Positions 1 to 9,366 of a stretch of DNA of 64,000 nt are shown here, in pieces; within the stretch, counting starts at the first letter, position 1; every line of letters begins with the position of its first letter. The DNA is from Galeopsis tetrahit (taxonomy: Eukaryota; Streptophyta; Magnoliopsida; Lamiales; Lamiaceae), in NCBI GenBank assembly GCA_963675135.1, contig OY776126.1:18789195-18853194 (forward strand), read 5' to 3'. A model generated the notes under the pieces. That model was not told where the DNA came from, searched no databases, and saw only the letters and a list, made by a program, of their open reading frames with translations. The position numbers and the translations under genes were made by a program.

Positions 1-52
1 ATGATGAATCCTCCCAGAAAAGTAAAAAATCCTACAAAAAGGTACATAAAGG

Positions 53-613
53 TAGACACGCGCAAAACCGAACCGCCAAACCGGCCAACCGGCCAAACCG
101 CCGGTTTTTAACCGCCGGTTTGACAAACCGCCGGTTACGGTTTACAAACCGAACCGTAACCGAAAAATGGCGGTTCGGTTACGGTTCGGCATTTTGACAA
201 ACCGCAAACCGGCGGTTTGGCGGTTAACCGCCGGTTTGGCGGTTAACCGGCGGTTTTTTATTAAAAAAATAATAATAATAATTTTTTTAATACACAATTC
301 TTCTATTTTTAATGTATAAATTTAAGTTATATAATTTTTATTCAATTCTAGTAATGTATTTTTTTAAAAATGAGTTAAAACGAATAAAAAATGAACGAAA
401 ACGGAGTGAAAACGAGCAAAAACGGAGATAATATTAAAAAAAAAAAAAAAAAACCCTAAACCGCCAAACCGGCGGTTTTCAAACCGAACCGCCGGTTTAA
501 AAACCGTAACCGTAACCGGCGGTTCGCGGTTCGGTTACGGTTCGCCGAAACCCCAAACCGTAACCGCCGGTTTCTAACCGAAACCGGCGGTTTGTAACCG
601 TTGCCCATGTCTA
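53..613. mobile_element. Non-autonomous hAT element (561 bp) with 8-bp TSD
   Basis: The element is flanked by a perfect 8-bp duplication CATAAAGG (45-52 and 614-621), the size expected for the hAT superfamily. Its ends are TAGACACGCGC on the left and the complement of TAGACATGGGC on the right. Both subterminal regions are dense in AACCGCCGGTT/ACCGGCGGTT motifs, and the middle is AT-rich with no coding potential. The motif and ends match those of the autonomous hAT at 35059-44242, so this is probably a deletion derivative or MITE relative that could be mobilised by the same transposase. It sits about 300 bp upstream of the DUF3774 gene. Confidence 0.88.
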
Positions 614-795
614 CATAAAGGGCAAGTGTTAATCATAAAATTAATATGCGGATTAGTGGTAATTACAAATAAAAACCGTGTGCCACACACTTAAGCAACT
701 GGTTTTCCTAATTATAAAAACGAGTTACGAAACATATGGGCTATTCTATTTCCATTCCAATTTGCGGATTTTTTATAAATCTCCCTCTCCCTCCC

Positions 796-803
796 TATAT
801 AAA
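796..803 (+). promoter_or_regulatory. TATA box of the DUF3774 gene
   Basis: TATATAAA lies 118 bp upstream of the ATG at 921, in a C/T-rich context (ctccctccc) common in plant core promoters. Transcription would start near 825-835. No other TATA-like site is as well placed. Confidence 0.55.
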
Positions 804-920
804 CACAATAATCAAAATTTTCGTCTCACCCAAGAAATCAATCTTACTCGAATTCCCTCCCGACTTGTCTAAATCTTTATTAATATAGATTTAAGCACGA
901 ATTAAAAGAGAAGAGGTGAA

Positions 921-1202
921 ATGAGTGGAGCAAGTAAATCCAGTTTGGTTGTAGCAGCAAGCATTGGAACAGTTGAGGCAATGAAAGATCAATTAGGGGT
1001 TTGCAGATGGAATCACGTGTTTAGGTCAATCAAGCAACGTGCTAAACCCGGAGCTCAATCGCAGATTCTTCCACCGATCAACTCTTCTTCTTCTGATTCT
1101 AGTGAGAAGACGATGGTGAGAGAGAAGATTCAGAAAAGGGAAATGAGCATGAAGAAAGTTATGGATGTAAGCTGCTTTGGTCCTTCTACTGTTAGATTCT
1201 GA
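921..1202 (+). CDS. DUF3774 wound-responsive family protein, 93 aa
   Basis: Intronless small gene of 93 codons. Its N-terminus (SSLVVAASIGTVEAMKDQ, then LGVCRWNHVFRSI) carries the hallmark of the plant DUF3774 (PF12609) wound-responsive family, whose members are usually about 80-110 residues. The rest is a basic, Ser-rich linker and a short C-terminal tail ending in a GPSTVRF-like segment, also typical. The family is small and wound-inducible in several plants, and its biochemical role is not settled. The start at 921 is the first ATG after the TATA box that gives the family N-terminus. The hAT derivative 307 bp upstream may lie within its promoter. Length and motif order look intact. Confidence 0.88.
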   Translation: MSGASKSSLVVAASIGTVEAMKDQLGVCRWNHVFRSIKQRAKPGAQSQILPPINSSSSDSSEKTMVREKIQKREMSMKKVMDVSCFGPSTVRF

Positions 1203-1592
1203 ATTCCCAATCCCCATTGTTGTTTGGTTGGTTTGTTGGAATGCAATTTTGTTGGGTTTAGTTTAGCAAAATGCAATTATTTTATCAATTTTACTATTCA
1301 TTTCTTCTCTCTGTTTTTATTGTGCGATGAAGCTTAAAAATGTGGCATCGTGTTCATGTTAATTAAAAATTAGGGATTATGCATTACACCAATAGCTTTA
1401 TAAGTTTCCATTATCTGATTTAAGTGACCATGCCTAATCACATTACATGAAGAATACATTAATCTCTGAGAGGCAATAAAAATGATAGCCGTTGCATTCA
1501 AATCCCCTGTTCCTTTTTTTTTATTTAGTATGATAAAGTAGTATTGTTTCTAGGGTACTAATTTAGTATGCTTACATTAATTTGAGACCTCT
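1203..1592. other. Spacer between convergent genes
   Basis: This holds the 3' UTR of the DUF3774 gene and the 3' flank of the receptor kinase gene, which converge here. It is AT-rich and I see no other feature. Confidence 0.6.
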
Positions 1593-4500
1593 TCATCTGG
1601 CCTCCAAATCAGTAACTGTGATGGTGTTTCTCTCAGAAATCGAAATCGGACTTGGTAACGCCCTACTTCTTTCAGAAGTCGAGCCGATACCAATGAAAAA
1701 ACCAGGTTCTTTAGGTTCAGGCAGAATAGCTTCATTGCTTTTTAACATGTAAAGCACAGATGCCATATCTGGCCTATCTTCTGCAAAATTCTGAACGCAT
1801 AATAATCCCACATGGATGCATCTTATCACTTCAGATTTCACAAATGTATCCTTTAAACATTCATCCATCACCTCTAGAATCTTGTTTTCTTTCCATAGCA
1901 TCCATGCCTGTGGCAATTGCCAAAATACATTTTTGTTAGTTATTCCACACATTTTAAATGAACAAAGATACAGTATCTGTAGCTGGAAAAAAAATTACAT
2001 GTCCCAGGAGGCTATGAAAATGATCGCTGCTGTGTTCAAATCCCCTGTTCTTCTTTCCACTTACTATCTCTAACAATACCACTCCCATGCTGAAGATGTC
2101 CGACTTTACAGAATATTTTCCAGCAATTGCGTATTCTGGAGCCATGTATCCACTGCAAAACATTATTGGTAAAAACTTGTAAGGTCCCACCGGAAAAAAA
2201 AATCCCCGAGGGTTTAGATAATTAAAGTGAAAGGGGGGATAAAGCTTACTAAGTCCCAACAACTCTTCTTGTTCTTGCTCCAGGCTGATCCTCTCCAAAG
2301 GTTTTTGCTAAGCCAAAGTCTGAAATTTTGGGATTTAAATTTCCATCTAGTAAAATGTTGCTTGTTTTGAGATCCCGATGGATTATCTTTAATCTGGAAT
2401 CTTGATGGAGATAGAGTAGTCCTCTACCAATCCCCATGATAATGTCAAAGCGATTTGGCCATGTCAAAAGTTTCCTTCGATTTTGATCTGCACATAAATG
2501 ACCTTAACTTTGGTAGAATTAAAACAAAACAATGAAAGATAATCTTAGGGCGTACCAAAAACAAAATAATCCAAGCTTTTATTCTGCAGGTACTCATAGA
2601 TTAGGATCATTTCTTCTCCTTCAATGCAACATCCCAAAAGTCTAACAAGGTTGGTATGTTGAAGTTTGGCGATGAAGATGGCTTCATTTCTGAACTCTTC
2701 AAGACCTTGTGCCGAACTTGTTGACAATCTTTTAATGGCTACTTCTTCCCCTGATGGTAAAATTCCCTGCTTATGCATGTCAAATTGAGAGTCAGAATGT
2801 TTGTCTTTTGTGATTCACCTTAGGCATTCTCATGCAGTGTTTTACCTTGTAAACGGGACCAAAACCACCTTGCCCAATCATATTATCCTTGGAGAAGTTG
2901 TTTGTTGCGGCTACAATAGATGAGAACTTTAAAAAAGGTAGTTCTAGATCCTCATTATTCTTTTTTATGCCTGTTACAAAACACAATAAAATTCCTCAGG
3001 CTCTGCTTCACTGCATGTTTGCCACAGTTGAATAGTCTATTGCAGAAAATGAGATTTGTTACCTTGCTTCTTTGGTCTTCTCATCATAAAAATACCTCCA
3101 TTAATAAACGCCGAGACAATAACTCCAGTAGCAATAGATATCAATATTATCCTTGTAGGCCTTTTCTTCTCTTTCTCTGAATCTGGGCTAGAATCTACAA
3201 GGTGACAAATAACAAAATTATTAGGATTCTGCTCAAGGCTACTATAGAATCACATTTCTACTTTGAAATTAAAAAAGTGGTGTGTATGTTTCTTATTATA
3301 TGAGCAGATTTCAGAAGCACTTACAATCCAATATTTCTGAAGCTGGTACACGAATATAGATGTTTTGATTACTATCTGCCCCAGGAAGGTCCCTGCTATC
3401 GACGAGATCCCCAAACCACATGACGCAGCCGCTGCCTCCATTGGTGATGTACGGATTAGCACATGCTGTGCAGTTACACCTTTTTAGGCACTCTGCTTTG
3501 CATTCATCGAGGCTCATGCTAGTGTTTAACCAAAACTTCAACGTATCCGGATACTTCACCCTTCTAACCTGTTGAAAACCATCTCCACTCTTGCAATTCA
3601 TTGGTGTGATTCTAATGCATCCACCGGACCAATCTTGAAAGTCCCACTCTTTTTGGAATTTAGGTGCAAATCCCTTGAAACACTGGCATATAGACTGAGT
3701 TGGGTTGCTAAAACTGCAAAAACCATTAGGACCACATAGACCATATTCATCACACCTGTCTCCTGGAATAGTTAGAACATGGTTCCACTTATCTTTTCTT
3801 GTATTCATGGTATATATGTGGACTTTACCAGATATATCTAGTGTTGATCTTCTCAGCATTGATCTGTAACGAGGACCTTCTGTAATAGATATCAATCTCT
3901 CTCCTCGGAAAACCATTTCTGCTTTGGAGACTGGATTGGGAAAGCGTGGAAATCCACCAAATGCAATCCCATTCCATTTTCCAATCCGGAAAGTTTTCGT
4001 TTTCCCTCTGTAAGTGACCAAGTCAGGCAATCCCTGGTTTTCAATCCTGATAACAAAATCTCCAGGAGAAGGATCATTCAAATTTCTCCATGATGTCAAA
4101 TACTTCACAACACCAACATCACTGTCATCTACCAACTTCATTCCTGGTAAAATGGTGTCAGTTGGGTAATCAAAACTCTGCCATAAGTACGAACCTTGTT
4201 GTCCCGTGGTCTCGTTTACCAGAACCAGGTTCCCAGAATCCAGGAGCTGTAAAATTGGATTTGATAAGGTCTCTGGTGGATTTGCCGACCAGACTAGGCT
4301 TCCATTTGTGGTGATCACAAGTGTTCCATTTCCGGTAATCGAAAAAGTAACACCATGTGAGTCGGAGATGGGATTGTTTCGATTTGCAACCCAAATTACA
4401 ACATCTGGGATGTTCTTGTACCATATCCCCAAGTATCTGTTTAGGGAATTTCCAGGAGAGAAAAAACCCATCTCGAAATCTTGGTCATGAGAAATCAAAG

Positions 4501-4612
4501 TTTGGCCAACAGAAATCGTTTGGTTGGGTACAAGTGTATCTATTCCAAAGGATGATTTCAGAAGCAGCGTGCACAGAATTGCAATGAAAAGGAACTGCTG
4601 TGCCATTTCCAA
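1593..4612 (-). CDS. G-type lectin S-receptor-like Ser/Thr kinase, seven exons, 820 aa
   Basis: Plasma-membrane receptor kinase. Exons on the minus strand: 4612-3325, 3194-3063, 2970-2846, 2766-2556, 2487-2250, 2152-1999 and 1907-1593. All junctions are GT-AG and phases add to 2463 nt (820 codons plus stop). Exon 1 encodes a signal peptide (about 1-23), the mannose-binding B-lectin domain, the S-locus glycoprotein region, a Cys-rich EGF-like stretch (CDEYGLCGPNGFCS) and a PAN/apple domain. Exon 2 encodes the membrane helix (about 447-468). The kinase has GQGGFGPVYK, VAIK, HRDLK (Asp near 624), DFG (near 642) and APEYA, so it should be catalytically competent. Intron positions match the conserved SRK/SD1 pattern. 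Nothing is broken. The ligand cannot be told from sequence. Confidence 0.93.
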
Positions 4613-4893
4613 ATCAGATTATGTGGTAGCAGATTGAAGGTGAATTAATAAAAAGAAAAGAAGGGTTCTACTTTGACACGGCAGCATAAGAGTTTGAGCC
4701 CTGTGTGTGGAAAACAGACGACATATTTTCATTGGTCAAGAGTATAAAATTTTGATTAGTAAACTCTTTAATTCAGACCAGGGAATGAATTATGTGGAGA
4801 TAAGAAGATTATAAAATTCTGATTAGTAAATTCTTTAAACAAGACCACGTTATAAAAAAAAATACATTGGAGTAAATTTCGAGGTGCTTACTA
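4613..4893 (-). other. Upstream region of the receptor kinase gene
   Basis: AT-rich 281-bp stretch between the kinase start codon and the MITE, probably 5' UTR and proximal promoter. It contains two near copies of a TAAAATTNTGATTAGTAAA segment (about 4745-4763 and 4811-4829), a short imperfect direct repeat. No confident TATA box was chosen. Confidence 0.4.
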
Positions 4894-5097
4894 CTCCCTC
4901 CGTCCCACAATAACTTTCACACCCTTAAAATGGAAAACCCCTTATAAATTCCACCCTTAGAATATCCCCAATTTTACACAAATTCCGTTACTTTTTCTCC
5001 ACACATACACAAAAGCCCCTCAAAACTCCACTCATTATTACACTTTCTTAATTTACGTGTCAACCTACCTATGAAAGTTAATACGGGACGGAGGGAG
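4894..5097. mobile_element. Stowaway-like MITE, 204 bp
   Basis: Terminal inverted repeats begin CTCCCTCCGTCCC and end GGGACGGAGGGAG, the plant Stowaway (Tc1/mariner) signature. TA dinucleotides flank both ends (4892-4893 and 5098-5099). No coding capacity. It lies about 280 bp upstream of the receptor kinase start codon and so may be in its promoter. A related copy with decayed left end is at about 55600-55820. Confidence 0.85.
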
Positions 5098-5099
5098 TA

Positions 5100-6475
5100 T
5101 AAAATTATTTTGAGGCTCAAGCTTCCGGTGTCCAAGTTTTTTTGAACAGTAAAGAATAACATTGTATTGAATTTAGAGTACAGGGTACTCAAACCGTACC
5201 CCTACCCAAGATACAAGAGTGATTAACACGAGTGGCGTTGCAATTTTTTAAGAAACAAGAGCACCCGAAGAATTTTTGAAGTCTTGGGAGTCGAAACTTG
5301 ATTTTGGCGAGCAAGTACACTTTTTCGGGTGGAAACGATGTCACAAGTCAAACCCACACTTGCTATGACGTGTGACACTTTTTGGCCAAATTTCATTGTT
5401 TGAGGGGTCAAAAACGCGTTTTTTTTTTTTTTTGTTATTTTTACAATTTTCAATTGTTTAGGATTTTTTTGTAATTTTCTATTTTCGCACACTAGGGTTT
5501 TCGTTTTTAATGTCTTTTCAGACATTGTGGAGACAGTTTTTTTAAGATTTGACATTATTGAAGACGTGTTTAAGCGGAGCAAAAAGGGTTCCGAGTGGCT
5601 AATAATGCACGTAAGTATGATGATATTAGGCTATGCGGCCCTTTTATGTGGATCATTATTATCAGTATCACTTCTACTGGTTACAGTTGGAAAAAACAAA
5701 AAGCTTTTTTATACGAGTAATTATTCAATATTCAGGTATTCTTTGAATCAACGAATCTTAATTTGTGTTCGTTTTGATCACGGACGCTGCATCAATGAGA
5801 TGTCTTATGAATTCTAACATCAAAATCATTGAAAATTACTCCTCCATGCAAGCTACCGGGTCATTAAACCATCTTGAAATTGACATTCATGTGCTAAGAC
5901 CATGTTTATCCATGCCCAATTATGATCGAGTCATCAAATATAAAATTCATTTCTCATTTCTCCACCTACACATTTTACACCACAACCTAAACTCATCTTT
6001 TTTCACATTTTATCCATAACCACTCCAACCAACATTTAATAAACCAACATTTAATAAATTATTTCTTTTATAATATAATAATTATATCTATTATTTTTTT
6101 TTATAATATTTACACAATATTTAGAAAATATAGTTATTTAATATTAAAAAATTCACAACTATAATAAAAAAAAATTACCATACACTTAAATAGGAACTTA
6201 GTTCAAATTTGGAGAAAATTGAGAATTTTGATAATACTGAGAAAACTGGGAATTATCAATATTAAAAATAACGATTGAAAAATTTGTGAACTTGACTGGT
6301 TTTAGAAGTCGTGATGAAAATTGGGATCATTTGGATCCATGTTAGAAGAGAAAAAAAATTATTAACACAATTTAGAAGAGAAAACAATTAGGAGAACAGA
6401 AAAGGGAGTATATGAAATTGTGATCCAAAACACATCAAGATTGGTCTCTATTTATAGATAATTTAATTTTATGAA

Positions 6476-6480
<5 letters not shown>
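5100..6480. other. AT-rich spacer
   Basis: Only short accidental open frames; none has a recognisable domain or good codon structure. The stretch around 5120-5420 is slightly richer in G and C than its surroundings and may be decayed transposon DNA, but no ends are visible. Confidence 0.5.

Positions 6481-6514
<34 letters not shown>
6481..6514. repeat. (AT)n microsatellite
   Basis: About 17 uninterrupted AT units. Confidence 0.95.
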
Positions 6515-6519
<5 letters not shown>

Positions 6520-6754
6520 GTAGATAGGTGAAAATCGAAAATTATCTAAATAAAATATAATCGACGAATAAAAACTGAACACGTGACATACTTAGATTTT
6601 TGGGATAAAAAAAATACTCCATCCAATGCTTTGATTGTTCTCGGTTGTGCCACAACCATGCTCATCAAATTTTTTTTTTTTTTTTCTTTTTGTCCTATAT
6701 GTGGACAACCAGGTTGTCAATGAACCGATAAACATAGCCTAATGAACCATTCAC

Positions 6755-6880
6755 CATCAACCAACCAAGATTTTTTATTTTGATTTTGATTTCATCTATC
6801 ATTTTTTCCTTATATAAAGTAATATCAACCAACCAAGATTTTTTATTTTGATTTTGATTTTGATTTCATATATCATTTTT
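6755..6880. repeat. Two-copy tandem duplication, period about 68 bp
   Basis: The segment starting ATCAACCAACCAAGATTTTT occurs at 6755 and again at 6823, each followed by TTTTGATTTTGATTTCAT and a TATCATTTTTT run. The second copy has one extra TTTTGA unit. Confidence 0.85.
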
Positions 6881-6892
6881 TTCTGAACAAAC

Positions 6893-7015
6893 GATAGACC
6901 GTTGATTCTATATTTACAATATTGAATCCGTCGAGTCAATTTTATTTATTCCTGTAACGGCTTCAATATGAATGAATAAAATTCGACTCGACGAATTCAT
7001 TGGCGGCAGTCTATC
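6893..7015. repeat. Foldback (inverted repeat) of about 120 bp
   Basis: Arms 6924-6950 and 6971-6998 are inverted copies (GAATCCGTCGAGTC on the left, complement of GAATTCGTCGAGTC on the right) with a loop of about 20 nt. A second, outer pairing joins GATAGACC at 6893 with the complement near 7008-7015. There is no coding content. It could be a small foldback element or a hairpin RNA precursor; the sequence alone does not decide. Confidence 0.6.
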
Positions 7016-7683
7016 TTATTTTGGTGTGTTGAGGGCATATGGAGATTACAAATTAACTGAGAAACAATGTGTTGATGTTCAACATTTGGCTCAAAAATGA
7101 GTTATACATCTCTTTTCTTAAAAACAAAAAAATTATCCAATTGTCCTAACTCATTCAACTTCTAGTCTTGGGGTTTTATAAAAAATTCTCTAAGCTTCTA
7201 TTTTGATTGATGCATTTAGAGTTAAAGATACCAAACAAATATACTTAAACCAGTGATAAGTTAACAAAATTTCCTTACGTTACAAAAAGATTCTTCCCTC
7301 TAAGCTTAGGGTTCAACTCTCGCGCCGCCTGCGAGTCGCCGTCGGTGCTTCTAGTGCCCGTCCATCTGTCCGGTCAACCTGCCCTTGTGTCAAAAAACCA
7401 CTTTTCCCTTTTCACCTACCCCTTTTTTCCTTTTCGCCTTCCTCCTGGTATGTCTTGTCCAGCTTTCCCATCTACCTCCCCCTCCTCACCATACACCCTC
7501 TGCCTTTCCACTGGTTAACCATCTGCTCCCTGATTCCTTGTGGGTCTGCATCTGTAGGATAGAACTCCCCCCCCTCGTGTCGTAGGTGTCTTAGGGTCAG
7601 TTCTTCTCTCCGCTGTACCCTCTTTGGAGTCGTTAGATTAGGTGTCCTCGGTGTACTGTCTCATCCCTTTGGCCAGATCCGTT

Positions 7684-9366
7684 ATGGCGTCTAGTAGTAA
7701 AGGAAAAGAAATGGTGAAGAACAAACAAGATGTAGTCTTCTTCGAAGAAACAGAGGTCGCAGCAGCTAATACTCCCACCCTGTGTTTGCTGGGAAAAGTG
7801 TTATCTAACAGGGCATTCAATGCGTACGGATTCCTTGAAACAATGAAGAAGGCAATGAAGCCAAAGCGAGGTTTTACAGCCACTGAGATAGGAAACAATC
7901 TCTTCTCCTTCCAATTTAGATCTAGAGTCGATCTCGAAGAAGTCTTGGCAAGGGAACCATGGCACTTTGAAAAGAACTTACTAATACTCAAGGAACTGAA
8001 AAATGGGGAACAACCATCACAGGTAAAGTTTGAAAAAGCTGGTTTTTGGGTCCGGATCTACGATCTTCCAATCGGATTGCGGACGGAAAGCTGCATCAGA
8101 AAGATAGGAAATCAATGTGGAACTGTGACTGAAGTGGATCTGAGCTCGATAGAGGGCATGGGGTGCAGCGTGAGAGTGAAAATTCAAGTGGAAATTGCAG
8201 AACCTTTAAAGCCCGGTATCCACATCGAGCTAAGTAACAGCATCCCGGTCTGGGCTCCTCTTCGATACGAACGGTTGCCTTCATTCTGCTACATATGTGG
8301 AACCTTGGGACATACAAAGCGTGACTGCGACCTCATTGGGGACTCAGTGGAATTCCAGACCATGGATGAAAGCAAGTTGCCATATGGAGAGTGGATGAGA
8401 GCCTCCCCAACTAAAAAAGTTTCAGTCACAACAACACCTGCAAAAATAGATACAGAACACTGGTCAGTAAGAAAGAAACCGTTTGAAGAATTCAAGAGAA
8501 ACATCCAACTCAACGAGAGTACAAACGACCAGTCCGAAGGGGCGCAAACTAACGATAGAGAGCAAGCCGAGGATGACGGAGTAATACTGCTGAGGAAAAG
8601 AATAGAGCAGGTGAAAGTTAAAGTGAAAGAGGAAGAACATAACGACAGAAGAAGTGAGCAAATGGAAGTTGAAGCAGGACACAACGAAAGGGAAATCATA
8701 TTTAAAGACAAGAAAAAAGAGCAATCAATGAATAGTGGGAGACAACATGATTCTCCAACTGCCCCACCACCAACCCATGTACACCTCAATGATAAGATTC
8801 CCAACTCTCATGCCACATATACCCCACCCACCATTAATAATCCAAAAACCAACCCCAGCATGTACCCCCTAACCCCAACATCCGAACTCCTCAAACTCTA
8901 CTCCAATTCTTACATGCGGAGCCTTTCCTATACAAACTCCCAAGAAAATATATCCAAAACCCTCTCACAATTCCCCGAAAACTCCCCATACCAAGCCCAC
9001 ACCAATGAAAACCAAACCACAACCAAACCCCCCACTCCATCTACACAACTACCCGGTGACCTACCCCATCTAACACCCTATACAAACCAAAACACCCAAA
9101 ACCAATACAACCCCCCAAACCACATGCAAACAGCCACTGGGAGGAGAAGCCAGCTGCTACATCCACAACACCTCAAGAAACCCACCATACTAAAAGTAAA
9201 CCATAAACACCCCACAAATGAACCAAAACCCAGACTAACACAGATACCCCGAAAAAGAAAGGAAAACACAACTGAAGAGTCGTCCGAGGGGACGAAGAGA
9301 ACCAGAATGGAAACCAATGCAGAAGAAACGGTGGAGGCTGCGGTGCAGCCCCGCCGAACCCAATGA
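7684..9366 (+). CDS. LINE ORF1: gag-like nucleic-acid-binding protein (DUF4283 plus CCHC zinc knuckle), 560 aa
   Basis: The first ATG in the open frame is at 7684. The N-terminal 170 residues resemble the plant LINE DUF4283 domain (FRSRVDLEEVLAREPWHFEK, then KAGFWVRIYDLPIG). A CCHC zinc knuckle CYICGTLGHTKRDC lies near residues 201-214. The C-terminal half is a low-complexity Pro/Asn/Thr-rich linker that becomes basic near the end (PRKRKENTT). Such proteins coat LINE RNA in the ribonucleoprotein particle. The frame is intact. Its stop TGA overlaps the ATG of ORF2 in the tetramer ATGA at 9363-9366, suggesting termination-reinitiation. Confidence 0.88.
   Translation: MASSSKGKEMVKNKQDVVFFEETEVAAANTPTLCLLGKVLSNRAFNAYGFLETMKKAMKPKRGFTATEIGNNLFSFQFRSRVDLEEVLAREPWHFEKNLLILKELKNGEQPSQVKFEKAGFWVRIYDLPIGLRTESCIRKIGNQCGTVTEVDLSSIEGMGCSVRVKIQVEIAEPLKPGIHIELSNSIPVWAPLRYERLPSFCYICGTLGHTKRDCDLIGDSVEFQTMDESKLPYGEWMRASPTKKVSVTTTPAKIDTEHWSVRKKPFEEFKRNIQLNESTNDQSEGAQTNDREQAEDDGVILLRKRIEQVKVKVKEEEHNDRRSEQMEVEAGHNEREIIFKDKKKEQSMNSGRQHDSPTAPPPTHVHLNDKIPNSHATYTPPTINNPKTNPSMYPLTPTSELLKLYSNSYMRSLSYTNSQENISKTLSQFPENSPYQAHTNENQTTTKPPTPSTQLPGDLPHLTPYTNQNTQNQYNPPNHMQTATGRRSQLLHPQHLKKPTILKVNHKHPTNEPKPRLTQIPRKRKENTTEESSEGTKRTRMETNAEETVEAAVQPRRTQ

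Noticed and set aside
678..872. Open frame of 64 codons before the DUF3774 gene
   Set aside because: It overlaps the TATA box and the presumed leader, and has no family similarity.
5223..5582. 119-codon open frame on the minus strand
   Set aside because: Lys-rich from A/T runs, no recognisable domain, no promoter or partner exons.
8289..8804. 171-codon frame antisense to LINE ORF1
   Set aside because: A shadow of the ORF1 reading frame, Ser/Leu-rich by composition.
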